In this document: one piece after another, positions 55,541 to 63,739 of the stretch
Numbering within the stretch: position 1 is the stretch's first letter
Layout: each line of letters begins with the position of its first letter
Assembly (NCBI RefSeq): GCF_024653915.1
Contig: NZ_JANLGY010000028.1
Location: forward strand, 1 to 64,000
Reading direction: 5' to 3'
Length of the DNA: 64,000 nucleotides
From: Sulfuricaulis sp.
Lineage (GTDB): Bacteria; Pseudomonadota; Gammaproteobacteria; Acidiferrobacterales; Sulfurifustaceae
Notes under the pieces: generated by a model
The model's input: the letters and a program-made list of their open reading frames with translations, nothing else
The model's database searches: none
Told to the model about the DNA's origin: nothing
Translations under genes and position numbers: made by a program

Positions 55541-56937
55541 CCACCAAAAGAAAAATCTTCGTCGTCGACACCAACGTCCTTGTCCACGATCCGGCCTCAA
55601 TTCTGCGTTTCAAGGAACACGATGTGGTCATTCCCATCGTGGTGCTGGAAGAGCTCGACAATATCAAGGTTGGCATGTCCGAAGTCGCCCGCAACGTGCG
55701 CCAGGTCAGTCGCCTGCTGGACGAGCTGGTGGAAAAAGCCAATGGCGATATCAGCCACGGCATCAAGCTGCCTTCGGTTTCCAAGGACTTCGAGACCGGG
55801 CATCTCTTCTTTCACATGGAAGAGCCGCGCAGCCCCCTGCCGTTCGGTCTTTCCGGCCGCAGCGCGGACAATGCCCTGCTCGCCATCACGCTCGACCTGG
55901 GCAAAAGCCATCCGGACCGACAAACTATTCTGGTCTCGAAGGATATTAACCTGCGTCTCAAGGCGCGCGCGCTCGGCATGCTCGCCGAGGACTACACCAA
56001 CGATCAGGTGCTGGATGATACGAATCTGCTGTTTTCCGGAGCGGAAAAACTGGCTGCTGATTTCTGGGAAAAACACAGCAAGAACATGGAGTCCTGGAAA
56101 GAGGAAGGCCGCACGTTCTACCGCCTGCGCGGACCCAAGGCTCGCACCTGGCTCCCCAACCAGTTTTTGTACATTAACGGTACAAACACCGATAAAAGCT
56201 TCGAAGCCGTGGTGCGGCGTATTGAAAACGATTCCGCCATCATCGAAGTCGTCAAGGATTTTGCCGCGGATCGCAATAAAGTCTGGGGCATCAGTGCCCG
56301 CAACCGCGAGCAGAATTTTGCCTTCAACCTGCTCATGGACCCGGAGGTCGATTTCGTCAGTCTGCTCGGTCAGGCCGGCACCGGCAAGACACTGCTCACG
56401 TTAGCCGCCGCCTTAATGCAAACGCTGGAATCCAAGCGCTACACGGAAATCATCATGACGCGCATGACGGTGCCGGTCGGCGAGGACATCGGTTTCCTGC
56501 CCGGCACCGAAGAGGAAAAGATGGGGCCGTGGATGGGAGCGCTCGAGGACAACCTGGACGTACTGCAGGAAACCGCCACACAGGAACACGGCGCTTGGGC
56601 GCGTGCCGCCACGCACGACCTGCTGCGCCACCGCATTCGCATCAAGTCGCTCAACTTCATGCGCGGACGTACGTTCCTGAAGAAATTTCTGATCATCGAC
56701 GAGGCGCAAAACCTGAGCCCGCATCAGATCAAAACCCTTGTTACCCGCGCCGGCCCCGGCAGCAAAATCGTCTGCCTTGGCAACATCGCCCAGATCGACA
56801 CGCCTTATCTCACCGAAACCACCTCGGGTCTGACTTACGTGGTGGATCGCTTCAAGCAGTGGGAACACAGCGGGCACATCACACTGCAGCGCGGCGAGCG
56901 CTCGCGCCTGGCGGATTACGCATCGGAAATTCTCTGA
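55537..56937 (+). CDS. PIN-PhoH family ATPase/ribonuclease
   Basis: A 466-residue fusion of an N-terminal PIN nuclease domain (about 5-150) and a C-terminal PhoH ATPase (about 245-460). PIN acidic residues are visible in FVVDTNVLVHDP, VVLEELDNIK, SADNALLAI and VSKDINLRLKA. PhoH motifs are LLGQAGTGKTLLTLAAA near 272 (Walker A), VPVGEDIGFLPGTEEEKM and FLIIDEAQNLSPHQIKT near 385 (Walker B). Related proteins unwind and cut RNA. It is translationally coupled to the peroxiredoxin and convergent with the following hypothetical gene. Confidence 0.95.
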   Translation: MTTKRKIFVVDTNVLVHDPASILRFKEHDVVIPIVVLEELDNIKVGMSEVARNVRQVSRLLDELVEKANGDISHGIKLPSVSKDFETGHLFFHMEEPRSPLPFGLSGRSADNALLAITLDLGKSHPDRQTILVSKDINLRLKARALGMLAEDYTNDQVLDDTNLLFSGAEKLAADFWEKHSKNMESWKEEGRTFYRLRGPKARTWLPNQFLYINGTNTDKSFEAVVRRIENDSAIIEVVKDFAADRNKVWGISARNREQNFAFNLLMDPEVDFVSLLGQAGTGKTLLTLAAALMQTLESKRYTEIIMTRMTVPVGEDIGFLPGTEEEKMGPWMGALEDNLDVLQETATQEHGAWARAATHDLLRHRIRIKSLNFMRGRTFLKKFLIIDEAQNLSPHQIKTLVTRAGPGSKIVCLGNIAQIDTPYLTETTSGLTYVVDRFKQWEHSGHITLQRGERSRLADYASEIL

Positions 56938-56956
56938 TTAAGGCGGCAAGAGAAAA

Positions 56957-57337
56957 TCAATCTTCATTCTTCACGGTCAGCTTTTCGTAGCTCAATCGAA
57001 ACAGAATTTCCATCTCCTCGATCACTTGGACCGCCTCCCTCCCCTGCACAAGATGCTGCGTCATCAGCTCTGAAGTCTGGTTGAGCAGTTTCCGGGCGTC
57101 CAGCATCGGGTAAGTTACGCGCAGGCGTTTGACGGCCTTGACCACGGTTTCCCCGGCGGGACGGGGAATATCGAGTGGTTTCGGGATTTCCACGGCAGCG
57201 ATATTTTTAACCGGCTCGAGCCCGTCGACGCCATGACGTATAAGCAGAAATTCGGCGAATTCCAGCAGTGCTCCGGCCTGCGCGGCGGGAAGACTTTTCA
57301 GTATCTCCGTCAGGCGCTTTTCAGTTCCGTCTGTCAT
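56957..57337 (-). CDS. Hypothetical protein (126 aa) paired with the LysR regulator
   Basis: A soluble protein without signal or membrane segment. It begins with a short helical region (TEILKSLPAAQAGALLEFAE) and has a Crp-like dimer-helix feel, but no domain is recognised. A central IPKPLDIPRPAGETVVKAV is followed by helical RLRVTYPMLDARKLL. Its start is 15 bp after the LysR stop, so it is co-transcribed and probably translationally coupled. A regulatory link is an inference. Confidence 0.7.
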   Translation of the reverse strand: MTDGTEKRLTEILKSLPAAQAGALLEFAEFLLIRHGVDGLEPVKNIAAVEIPKPLDIPRPAGETVVKAVKRLRVTYPMLDARKLLNQTSELMTQHLVQGREAVQVIEEMEILFRLSYEKLTVKNED

Positions 57338-57352
57338 GCGAATCGACGGAGG

Positions 57353-58258
57353 TTATTGCGCGGAGCGCTTTTCGCAATGTTCATGCGCAAAGTCCATGAA
57401 TTCGTCCATCGCGCGCAAACGGAATTTCTGCCGCTGAAAGACGAGGGAAAAAGGCCGCTCGAGCTGCGGCTCGAGTGGGCGCACCGCCAGCGTGCCCAAC
57501 TTCAGTTCCTTCACCACCGTCGCCTGCGAAACGATGGAAACACCCAGGCCCGCTTCGACCGCGCTCTTGACCGCCTCGGGGTTGCCGACCTCAAGATTGA
57601 TGTTAAGGTCGTTCATCTCCATGTTGTTCTTCGCGAGGTATTCGTTGATGAAGTCGCGCGTACCCGATCCCTCCTCGCGGCAAACAAACGGCAGTCCCAA
57701 CAGGTCTTCCGCCGTGATTTTCAATTTTTTGGTCAGGGGGTGCTGCGGAGGGCAGATGAACACGAGCTTGTCGTGCCAACAGACCTCCACCACGAGATTC
57801 TTGTTAGCAATCGGCGACTCGACAATGCCCACGTCCACGGAATTGTCCTCGACCATGTGAACAATCCCCACGGAATTCGACACCTTGAGGCGAATATTGA
57901 TCCCTGGATGTTTTTCCTTGAATTCGCCGAGCAGGCTCGGGAGCGTGTATTCCGCGATGGTCGTGCTGGCGCCAATGATCAGAATACCGCTGACGTCGCC
58001 CGTCAGCTCGCGCACCCGGATATCCATCTCCGAATAGAGCGCGACGATGCGTTCTGCGTATTCGAAGACGCGTTCACCCGCGGCCGTAAGACTGATGCGA
58101 TTGTGGGTACGGTCGAACAAGCGCGTGTTGAAATACTCCTCCAACTGCCGGATCTGAAACGTTACGGCCGGCTGCGTCATGTGCAACGTCTCCGCCGCCT
58201 TGGTGAAGCTCAGCAGCCGCGCCACGGTGTGAAAAACCTGCAGTCTGCGATCCGCCAT
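57353..58258 (-). CDS. LysR-family transcriptional regulator (CbbR/CysB-like branch)
   Basis: A 301-residue LysR regulator. The N-terminal winged helix-turn-helix (about 1-65) contains LLSFTKAAETLHMTQPAVTF and the recognition helix IRQLEEYFNTRLFDRT. An effector-binding periplasmic-fold domain follows (GILIIGASTTIAEYTLPSLL, then GTRDFINEYLA). The effector domain resembles CbbR and related regulators of carbon or sulfur metabolism, but the target is not adjacent, so the ligand is unknown. It heads a two-gene unit with the 126-residue hypothetical. A family A repeat lies 119 bp upstream. Confidence 0.9.
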   Translation of the reverse strand: MADRRLQVFHTVARLLSFTKAAETLHMTQPAVTFQIRQLEEYFNTRLFDRTHNRISLTAAGERVFEYAERIVALYSEMDIRVRELTGDVSGILIIGASTTIAEYTLPSLLGEFKEKHPGINIRLKVSNSVGIVHMVEDNSVDVGIVESPIANKNLVVEVCWHDKLVFICPPQHPLTKKLKITAEDLLGLPFVCREEGSGTRDFINEYLAKNNMEMNDLNINLEVGNPEAVKSAVEAGLGVSIVSQATVVKELKLGTLAVRPLEPQLERPFSLVFQRQKFRLRAMDEFMDFAHEHCEKRSAQ

Positions 58259-58376
58259 CGGATTATCTCGTTCGCCCTGATAGGCCGTTAGAAACTAGGA
58301 ATGCGAATTATGCAGGACAGCGCGCTTAACTCAAAGCCGACTCAGAGTTTGTATTAAAATGAAAACCAAGGATCCT

Positions 58377-58459
58377 AAACCACGGGGGACACGGGGAAAA
58401 ACAAATAGACCCGGTCTTATTCCTTGATCCTTTTGGTCATCCCCGTGCTCCCCGTGGTT
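58377..58459. repeat. CACGGGG tandem-arm inverted repeat (family A, copy 3)
   Basis: Left arm AAACCACGGGGGACACGGGG, spacer of about 45 bp, right arm TCCCCGTGCTCCCCGTGGTT. The surrounding sequence AACCAAGG and CCAAGGTT extends the symmetry slightly. It lies between the LysR gene and the pilus ATPase gene. Confidence 0.88.
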
Positions 58460-58479
58460 CCAAGGTTTTATTGGTGCTG

Positions 58480-59640
58480 TTAGGCGTATCCTTCCAGTTT
58501 AAGTTTGAGATCGGTCGGACTGGTCGCGTAGAACAAGGCAGTCTCTTCATCGATGTGGCCCTGCTTTACCAGACTGAGCAACGAGCTGTCGAAATCCAAC
58601 ATGCCTTCGGCCTGAGTTCCCTTGCGGACGAGATCGCCCAATTCCTTGATTTTGAGCGGATCGAGAATGTATTCGCGTGCGAGCGCCGAGACCGTCATGA
58701 CCTCGCAGGCCACGATACGCCCCTGGTTGTTCTTGCGCGGCAGCAGCCGCTGGCTCACGACACCGCGCAGGTTCTGGGCAAGCTTGGCACGGATACCGAC
58801 CTGTGCCTCCGGTGAAAAGCTGGTGACGATGCGCGAAATCGTATCGGCCGCTCCCGGCGAGTGCACCGTCGAGAATACAAGATGACCGGTTTCCGCCGCC
58901 GTCATGGCTGTTTCAATGGTTTCCGGATCGCGCATCTCACCCAGCAGAATCACATCCGGGTCTTCGCGCAGGGCGGCGCGCATGGCCTCGGCGAAGGTGT
59001 TGGTGTCGATGCCGACTTCGCGCTGGGTGATGATCGAGCGTTTTTCGGAAAACAGGAATTCGACCGGGTCCTCGATGGTGATGATGTGTTCGCTGCGCGA
59101 AAGATTAATGCTGTTGATGAGCGAGGCCAGTGTCGTGGATTTGCCGGAACCGGTGGAGCCCGTGAGCAACACCAGGCCGCGCTCCATTTTCGTGAACGCC
59201 AACACGATTTCAGGCAGGAACAATTCCTCGGGCGTAGGGATGCTGGTACTGATGACGCGCAACACCATGCCGATCGAACCGCGTTGATAAAAAATGTTGG
59301 CGCGTACGCGGCCGATGTCCTTGAAACCGATGGAAAGGTCCACCTGGTGAGCTTTCTCGAATATGGCCAATAAACGCGCCGACATCATGGTGCGCGATAA
59401 CCGATCCATGAAATCAGGCGGCAGCGGCGGAATCTCGCGCAGGGCGCGCAGGTTGCCGTCCACCCGCAGGATCGGATGATTGCGCGTACGTAAATGAATA
59501 TCCGAGGCATTGACACGCACCGCATGCGCCAGCACCTGGCTGAGCAGCTTCAGCGGATCGGTCGTGCTGCTGATCGAAGCGGTTGCTCGATCAACCTCCG
59601 CCGGATTGGAGCCGATATTTGGATTGGTGGATTCGGACAT
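58480..59640 (-). CDS. Type IV pilus retraction ATPase, PilT/PilU family
   Basis: A 386-residue hexameric ATPase powering pilus retraction. Motifs are VLLTGSTGSGKSTTLASLI near residue 155 (Walker A), the Asp box IITIEDPVEFLF near 183, VILLGEMRDPETIETAM near 220 (Walker B) and the His box TGHLVFSTVHSP near 242. The C-terminus has the Ser/Gln AQNLRGVVSQRLL segment. PilU versus PilT is not settled here: the N-terminal extension favours PilU. The FimX-like protein at 14671 could regulate the pilus. Only this pilus gene is in the window. Confidence 0.93.
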   Translation of the reverse strand: MSESTNPNIGSNPAEVDRATASISSTTDPLKLLSQVLAHAVRVNASDIHLRTRNHPILRVDGNLRALREIPPLPPDFMDRLSRTMMSARLLAIFEKAHQVDLSIGFKDIGRVRANIFYQRGSIGMVLRVISTSIPTPEELFLPEIVLAFTKMERGLVLLTGSTGSGKSTTLASLINSINLSRSEHIITIEDPVEFLFSEKRSIITQREVGIDTNTFAEAMRAALREDPDVILLGEMRDPETIETAMTAAETGHLVFSTVHSPGAADTISRIVTSFSPEAQVGIRAKLAQNLRGVVSQRLLPRKNNQGRIVACEVMTVSALAREYILDPLKIKELGDLVRKGTQAEGMLDFDSSLLSLVKQGHIDEETALFYATSPTDLKLKLEGYA

Positions 59641-59726
59641 AACTACCTTAAATGGATGTCTTCTGTGTCTAGTTTAGATCATCCTGTCGTTTACGCGACC
59701 AAACCATCGTTAAAAACCCAAGCCTT

Positions 59727-59820
59727 AAACCACGGGGCACATGGGAAGAGAAAAGTACCCGAAACACAGGAAGGCCCTTTCTTTTGCAGCTCTTGCCCTT
59801 CCCCGTGTTCCCCCGTGGTT
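59727..59820. repeat. CACGGGG tandem-arm inverted repeat (family A, copy 4, degenerate)
   Basis: Left arm AAACCACGGGGCACATGGGA, a spacer of about 50 bp, right arm TTCCCCGTGTTCCCCCGTGG then TT. More mismatched than the other copies. It lies between the pilus ATPase gene and the DUF302 gene. Confidence 0.8.
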
Positions 59821-59851
59821 CGAGTTCATTTTGTTATGGGTCCTTATAAAA

Positions 59852-59879
59852 AAACAGACACGCCAGGGCGTGTCTGTTT
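59852..59879. terminator. Bidirectional terminator-like hairpin
   Basis: AAACAGACACGCC-AG-GGCGTGTCTGTTT, a 13-bp stem flanked by A and T runs on each side. It lies 57 bp past the DUF302 gene (minus strand) and could serve it. Confidence 0.8.
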
Positions 59880-59935
59880 ATTCACTGCGCCGACTCGCCT
59901 CCTGGCAGATTCAGCCAGGAAGCCCGGAGAGACAA

Positions 59936-60862
59936 CTACATATCGCGCTTGAATCCCGCGACCGCTTCGAGGGCCACCTGTATCCCCCACGGCGCCGTCA
60001 TGATCTTGGTGAAGCCATTCGAGCCGGCCATTTTTGTATCGGGGAAATTCAGTGCGATGCGATAACGTGCCCGTAACGCGATCACACGGCCACCATCCAC
60101 CATCAATTCATACGGCAGATAGGCCGTGTGCTTCAGGTCCTGATAGTCGACGATATCAATAATTTCCTTGTCAGTGTCCTTGTTGCCCTTGTCAATACCG
60201 TCACCCTTGGGAATCGACACGCCAAACACGCTGATCTGCTTTCCCGGCAGATCAATCCGGTAGACTTTCTTGGTGCCGCCAAGACCTGCGGCCAGATTTT
60301 TTTCCACGCTATCCACCGCGGTTTTGTAATCCGGATGTTCCATAAAAAAATCTACATCCTTGAAGTACGGCATGAACATGGCATACCGGTACTGGCCCGG
60401 TCCCAGCCTTTCTTCTTCGATGCCGTTCTCCGAGCCGAACGACTTTACGACGCCGAGTGCCGCTTTCATTTTGGCAGAGACAGTTTCAAGCTTGCCCAAA
60501 CCATAGGCCGTCCCGATATAGGCCGGATTAACGTACGACACCTGGATTTTTCCCTTGACGTCGGTCACCGATACGCGTTGAGCGGCGCCAAATCCGCCGT
60601 TGAAGGCCTTGGCGGCAGCTGTTTTCAATTCATTGTTGGTGACGCAAATCACGGTGGCGCCGGCAAATGGCGAATAGCTGCCGACGATCTCAAATCCCGC
60701 TGCGGTCACCTTCAATTTCACCGCATCTGCCACCTGCTTCACATCGCCGGGAAGCGCATCGCCCAATATAAAGGGTTTGAGCGCCTCGGCTGCCGCCTGC
60801 GACGACAGACACAGGAAAGCGCTAATCAGCACGAGAAATCTGCTTGTAACACGGATCCACAT
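59936..60862 (-). CDS. Exported DUF302-domain protein
   Basis: A 308-residue protein with a signal peptide (FLVLISAFLCLSSQAAA). The first half contains a DUF302-like region (AAGFEIVGSYSPFAGATVIC then AYGLGKLETVSAKM). The second half is a less familiar mixed alpha/beta segment. DUF302 proteins are often found in sulfur-oxidising bacteria, but their reaction is unknown. A strong GGAGGTGA site precedes the ATG at 60862. It lies downstream of a FadL-type porin gene, separated by a terminator hairpin. A periplasmic location is inferred. Confidence 0.72.
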   Translation of the reverse strand: MWIRVTSRFLVLISAFLCLSSQAAAEALKPFILGDALPGDVKQVADAVKLKVTAAGFEIVGSYSPFAGATVICVTNNELKTAAAKAFNGGFGAAQRVSVTDVKGKIQVSYVNPAYIGTAYGLGKLETVSAKMKAALGVVKSFGSENGIEEERLGPGQYRYAMFMPYFKDVDFFMEHPDYKTAVDSVEKNLAAGLGGTKKVYRIDLPGKQISVFGVSIPKGDGIDKGNKDTDKEIIDIVDYQDLKHTAYLPYELMVDGGRVIALRARYRIALNFPDTKMAGSNGFTKIMTAPWGIQVALEAVAGFKRDM

Positions 60863-60887
60863 GGTTCTCACCTCCGAATTCAAACAA

Positions 60888-60914
60888 AAGGGCTGGAATT
60901 GCTTCCAGCCCTTT
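60888..60914 (-). terminator. Rho-independent terminator after the porin gene
   Basis: Stem AAAGGGCTGGAA with TTCCAGCCCTTT, followed on the minus strand by a T-rich stretch. It ends the porin transcript 71 bp past its stop and precedes the DUF302 gene. Confidence 0.8.
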
Positions 60915-60984
60915 AAGCTTAGGTTACATCATGCTTTTTCAATAAATCCGCATACAGGTTGTGCCTGTACGCCTCGGATTGGGA

Positions 60985-62241
60985 TTAAAAACCCCATCCC
61001 CAGCTCATTGAAAATGCGTTCTGAGACATTTTAAGTTCGGACGTACCGCCACCAAACGCAGCTAACACTGGACCTGTCTGTTTGCCCTCAAAGGCATGCA
61101 TATAAGCAAAGTTGACCTCGCTGCTCTTCCCTGTGTGCATCGTTGCGCCCAAGGTCAGATGATCCTCAACCACGGCAGGCGCGATGATGTTAAACAGCAG
61201 TTGAGAGTCTGGAATTGGGCTGCTTCCATGATTCCAGCCGGCCCTCAACATCCATTCATTACTGTACTTGTAATCAAACCCGAGCTTGACGACGGTCTGA
61301 TCTTTCCAGCCAAAACCCGCTCCTCCATCATTGCCAAGAGTAGTTGCGCCAGAAGGCGCTGCGTCTAGTGGGTTGGCGATCGACTTAACAGAACCATATT
61401 CGATTTTTTGCACATCAAGGGCGACATTCATTTTGGGATTCATCTTAATGGCCATACCCACCGCATAATTTGCCGGGATGTCGAAATCACCCTGCTCTGC
61501 GAAAAGACCTTTATATTTGTCAAACTTACTCATGGCGATCTTGGACGCATATGTTGCACCCAAGGTCACGGTGGGGCTTACGTTGCCCGTCCAGCCGATA
61601 CGAACACCCGTACCCGTCGCACTATCATAACCATTGTTGGTCAGCTTTGTACTGTCAGTTGAGTTGCCACCGAAAGCTTCAAGGCCGGTAGCCTTGAAGC
61701 GCTGGTAACCCAGCAGCAGTGAAGCACCAAAGGCATTATCCTTATTCAGCTTCGTTGACCAGGTTGGGGCAATGATGAGTTGTGCCAGATCCACACCTAG
61801 CGGTGAGGTACCTGCGCCCAGTCCTAAAAAGGTATTCGTTTTGTATTCGGTGTTCATACCACCGTTGCCGTATACCGACACGCCGATACTGGTGTTGGCG
61901 TCAAGCATGGTATTAAAACCACCTTCCGGCACGAAAAAGAAATCACCGTCGCTCTCATTCTTTCCCGTAGACAATGATCCACCCACAGATTCCTGGCTTC
62001 TCGGCGAGGGATTGAATAACTGCACACCAACATCTTTGCGAGCGCCAACCATAACCATACCTGCAGGATTGGTCGCAGCGGCCAGTGAGTCCTGCGGATA
62101 TGCCACACCGGCACCCGCCATACCAAAGGCCTTGACGCCGTATCCATGGGCAAAGTAACCGTTCGTAGCAAATGCCGCGGGTGCTGCCACCGCCGCCGCT
62201 ACTGCCAAAGCCAGAACCACATTTCGTTTCATGCCCGACAT
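60985..62241 (-). CDS. FadL/TodX (OmpP1) family outer membrane transporter
   Basis: A 418-residue outer membrane beta-barrel for hydrophobic substrates. It has a signal peptide (VVLALAVAAAVAAPAAFA, then TNGYF). The FadL plug and hatch signature GYGVKAFGMAGAGVAYPQDS is at the mature N-terminus. Many amphipathic strands follow and the terminal aromatic residue is in SMSWGWGF. Substrates of the family include fatty acids and aromatic hydrocarbons, and this one is not assignable. The ATG at 62241 has a GGAGG site. It is followed by a terminator, then the DUF302 gene. Confidence 0.92.
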   Translation of the reverse strand: MSGMKRNVVLALAVAAAVAAPAAFATNGYFAHGYGVKAFGMAGAGVAYPQDSLAAATNPAGMVMVGARKDVGVQLFNPSPRSQESVGGSLSTGKNESDGDFFFVPEGGFNTMLDANTSIGVSVYGNGGMNTEYKTNTFLGLGAGTSPLGVDLAQLIIAPTWSTKLNKDNAFGASLLLGYQRFKATGLEAFGGNSTDSTKLTNNGYDSATGTGVRIGWTGNVSPTVTLGATYASKIAMSKFDKYKGLFAEQGDFDIPANYAVGMAIKMNPKMNVALDVQKIEYGSVKSIANPLDAAPSGATTLGNDGGAGFGWKDQTVVKLGFDYKYSNEWMLRAGWNHGSSPIPDSQLLFNIIAPAVVEDHLTLGATMHTGKSSEVNFAYMHAFEGKQTGPVLAAFGGGTSELKMSQNAFSMSWGWGF

Positions 62242-62583
62242 GTCATCTTCCTCCGCAAAGTTAAGGAGCCTCATGCCCCCGAAATTAAATACAAAAACCT
62301 GATGCGTGAAACCGGAATTGCCTTGCGGCTAAACCCGCTCCGGCGTTTGCATGATTCAGAATTTAAAACCCCGTTGGTTACGTCGGCATAAGCCGTTGTG
62401 TGTACCGCAACAAACGTCTCTGAGTTGCAACACTTGCACTTATGCTGGAAGTAAAGATGACGCCGGAGAAATGTCAAATACCTAATGTTATTGGTAGGAA
62501 ATACAGATAAGCCCTTGAATATTAGCTTTTTCTAATGGTCTGGCAGGGCAGAAAACGATGCCTGCGCGGATTACTGCGACCTT
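62242..62583. other. Intergenic region upstream of the porin gene
   Basis: A 342-bp gap between the porin gene start and the LipS2-like gene stop, both on the minus strand. It contains the candidate sigma-70 promoter at 62449-62477. No repeat, hairpin terminator or small gene is convincing. Confidence 0.5.
62449..62477 (-). promoter_or_regulatory. Candidate sigma-70 promoter for the porin gene
   Basis: On the minus strand TTGACA (62477-62472) is a perfect -35 box. A 17-bp spacer separates it from TTACTT (62454-62449), a moderate -10 box. The start point would be about 200 nt upstream of the porin ATG. Confidence 0.4.
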
Positions 62584-63720
62584 TCATTCCTCATAAGTAG
62601 AAATGTCCTCCCCCCGCATTTGTCGCTGCACCTTTTCAATGTCGGCGGCATTCAGGGCGAAGGGAAATGAGCGGATATCCGCCGGCATGGAATCGCCATA
62701 AGGACGGTTGCAGGCCGAAACATCGTCCTGGCGACCGGGGCAACCGGAAGTCTGAAACGGTTTCCCGGATTGCATGATCGCTTCCAGGGCTTCCTTATCA
62801 AACCCGTAATCAGACAACTTGCCCGAGGCGTCGAACTGCATCCGGCTGAAGTGACCCCCGGCGTAATCCATAAGGTATCGCGCCAGTTGCACCCGCCGCC
62901 ACTGATCCCGCGGCACCGGTTCCCAGTCCTCCATCAGCGAACCGCGCTCGGGGAAGAACGCGAACATGTGATTGTGCCCACCCATGTCACAAATCCGCTG
63001 CGCCACCTCAAGTATCTCCTGTTCAGTTTCGCCCATGCCGCATATAAGGTGTGCACCAAAATTCTCCGGCCCATAGATTTCGGCAGCCCATTCGAGCGTG
63101 CGCCAGTATTTCTCCCACTTGTGCGGACTGTCCACGCCCTTCCCGCGGGTACGGTCAAAGATTTCAGGCGTTACCGCATCCAGCGCTACCGTGAAAATAT
63201 CGGCGCCCAGATCATGCATGCGCACGAGGTCGTCGTAATCCAGCGTCGTGGGGTTGGAGAGAATCGAAACCGGGATTTGCGGTACCTCTCGCACCCATTT
63301 TTCCAACAGGATAAAAGTATCGTCATTAGAGTCGGGGTGGCTGATCATGGAGATACACATGCGCTCGAACTGGTCCTTGTCCTCGCTCTTTTTGACACGC
63401 GCGATCACTTCGTCGTAATGCACTGCCGGCCAGTCGACGCGGATGAAATTGCGGTCGGCATAGTCACGCGTCTCCTCCCGGTGACGCGCCAGACCGCAGT
63501 AGGCGCAATTGGCGCGGCAACCTTCCGGATACGTTACCAGCAGATTAAGACAATGCGTGCAGGCCGTACGATGCATCTGACCATCGATCAAGCCCAGGGT
63601 GATGGCCGCAGCGGTGGACAACTGCACGTATTCCGGCGAACGCATTGCCGGCGTCTTGATATGGTAATTCGGACGATAAAACGTGACAGGTATCGAATCG
63701 ATATCGGTGGCGGCGCTCAT
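62584..63720 (-). CDS. Radical SAM enzyme resembling LipS2 lipoate synthase
   Basis: A 378-residue radical SAM protein of the biotin-synthase-like type. The cluster motif is GCRANCAYCGLARH (C-x3-C-x2-C) near residue 70, preceded by ACTHCLNLLVTYPEG with two more cysteines. The barrel includes VSILSNPTTLDYD and GAHLICGMGETEQE. The cysteine-rich TSGCPGRQDDVSACNRPYG near residue 338 may hold an auxiliary cluster. The family resembles LipS2, which with LipS1 inserts sulfur into octanoyl-protein in sHdr-type sulfur oxidisers. The neighbour looks like LipT. The ATG at 63720 has an AAGGAG site. Another BioB-like enzyme is possible. Confidence 0.7.
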   Translation of the reverse strand: MSAATDIDSIPVTFYRPNYHIKTPAMRSPEYVQLSTAAAITLGLIDGQMHRTACTHCLNLLVTYPEGCRANCAYCGLARHREETRDYADRNFIRVDWPAVHYDEVIARVKKSEDKDQFERMCISMISHPDSNDDTFILLEKWVREVPQIPVSILSNPTTLDYDDLVRMHDLGADIFTVALDAVTPEIFDRTRGKGVDSPHKWEKYWRTLEWAAEIYGPENFGAHLICGMGETEQEILEVAQRICDMGGHNHMFAFFPERGSLMEDWEPVPRDQWRRVQLARYLMDYAGGHFSRMQFDASGKLSDYGFDKEALEAIMQSGKPFQTSGCPGRQDDVSACNRPYGDSMPADIRSFPFALNAADIEKVQRQMRGEDISTYEE

Positions 63721-63739
63721 GCTGTCTCCTTGATATTCA

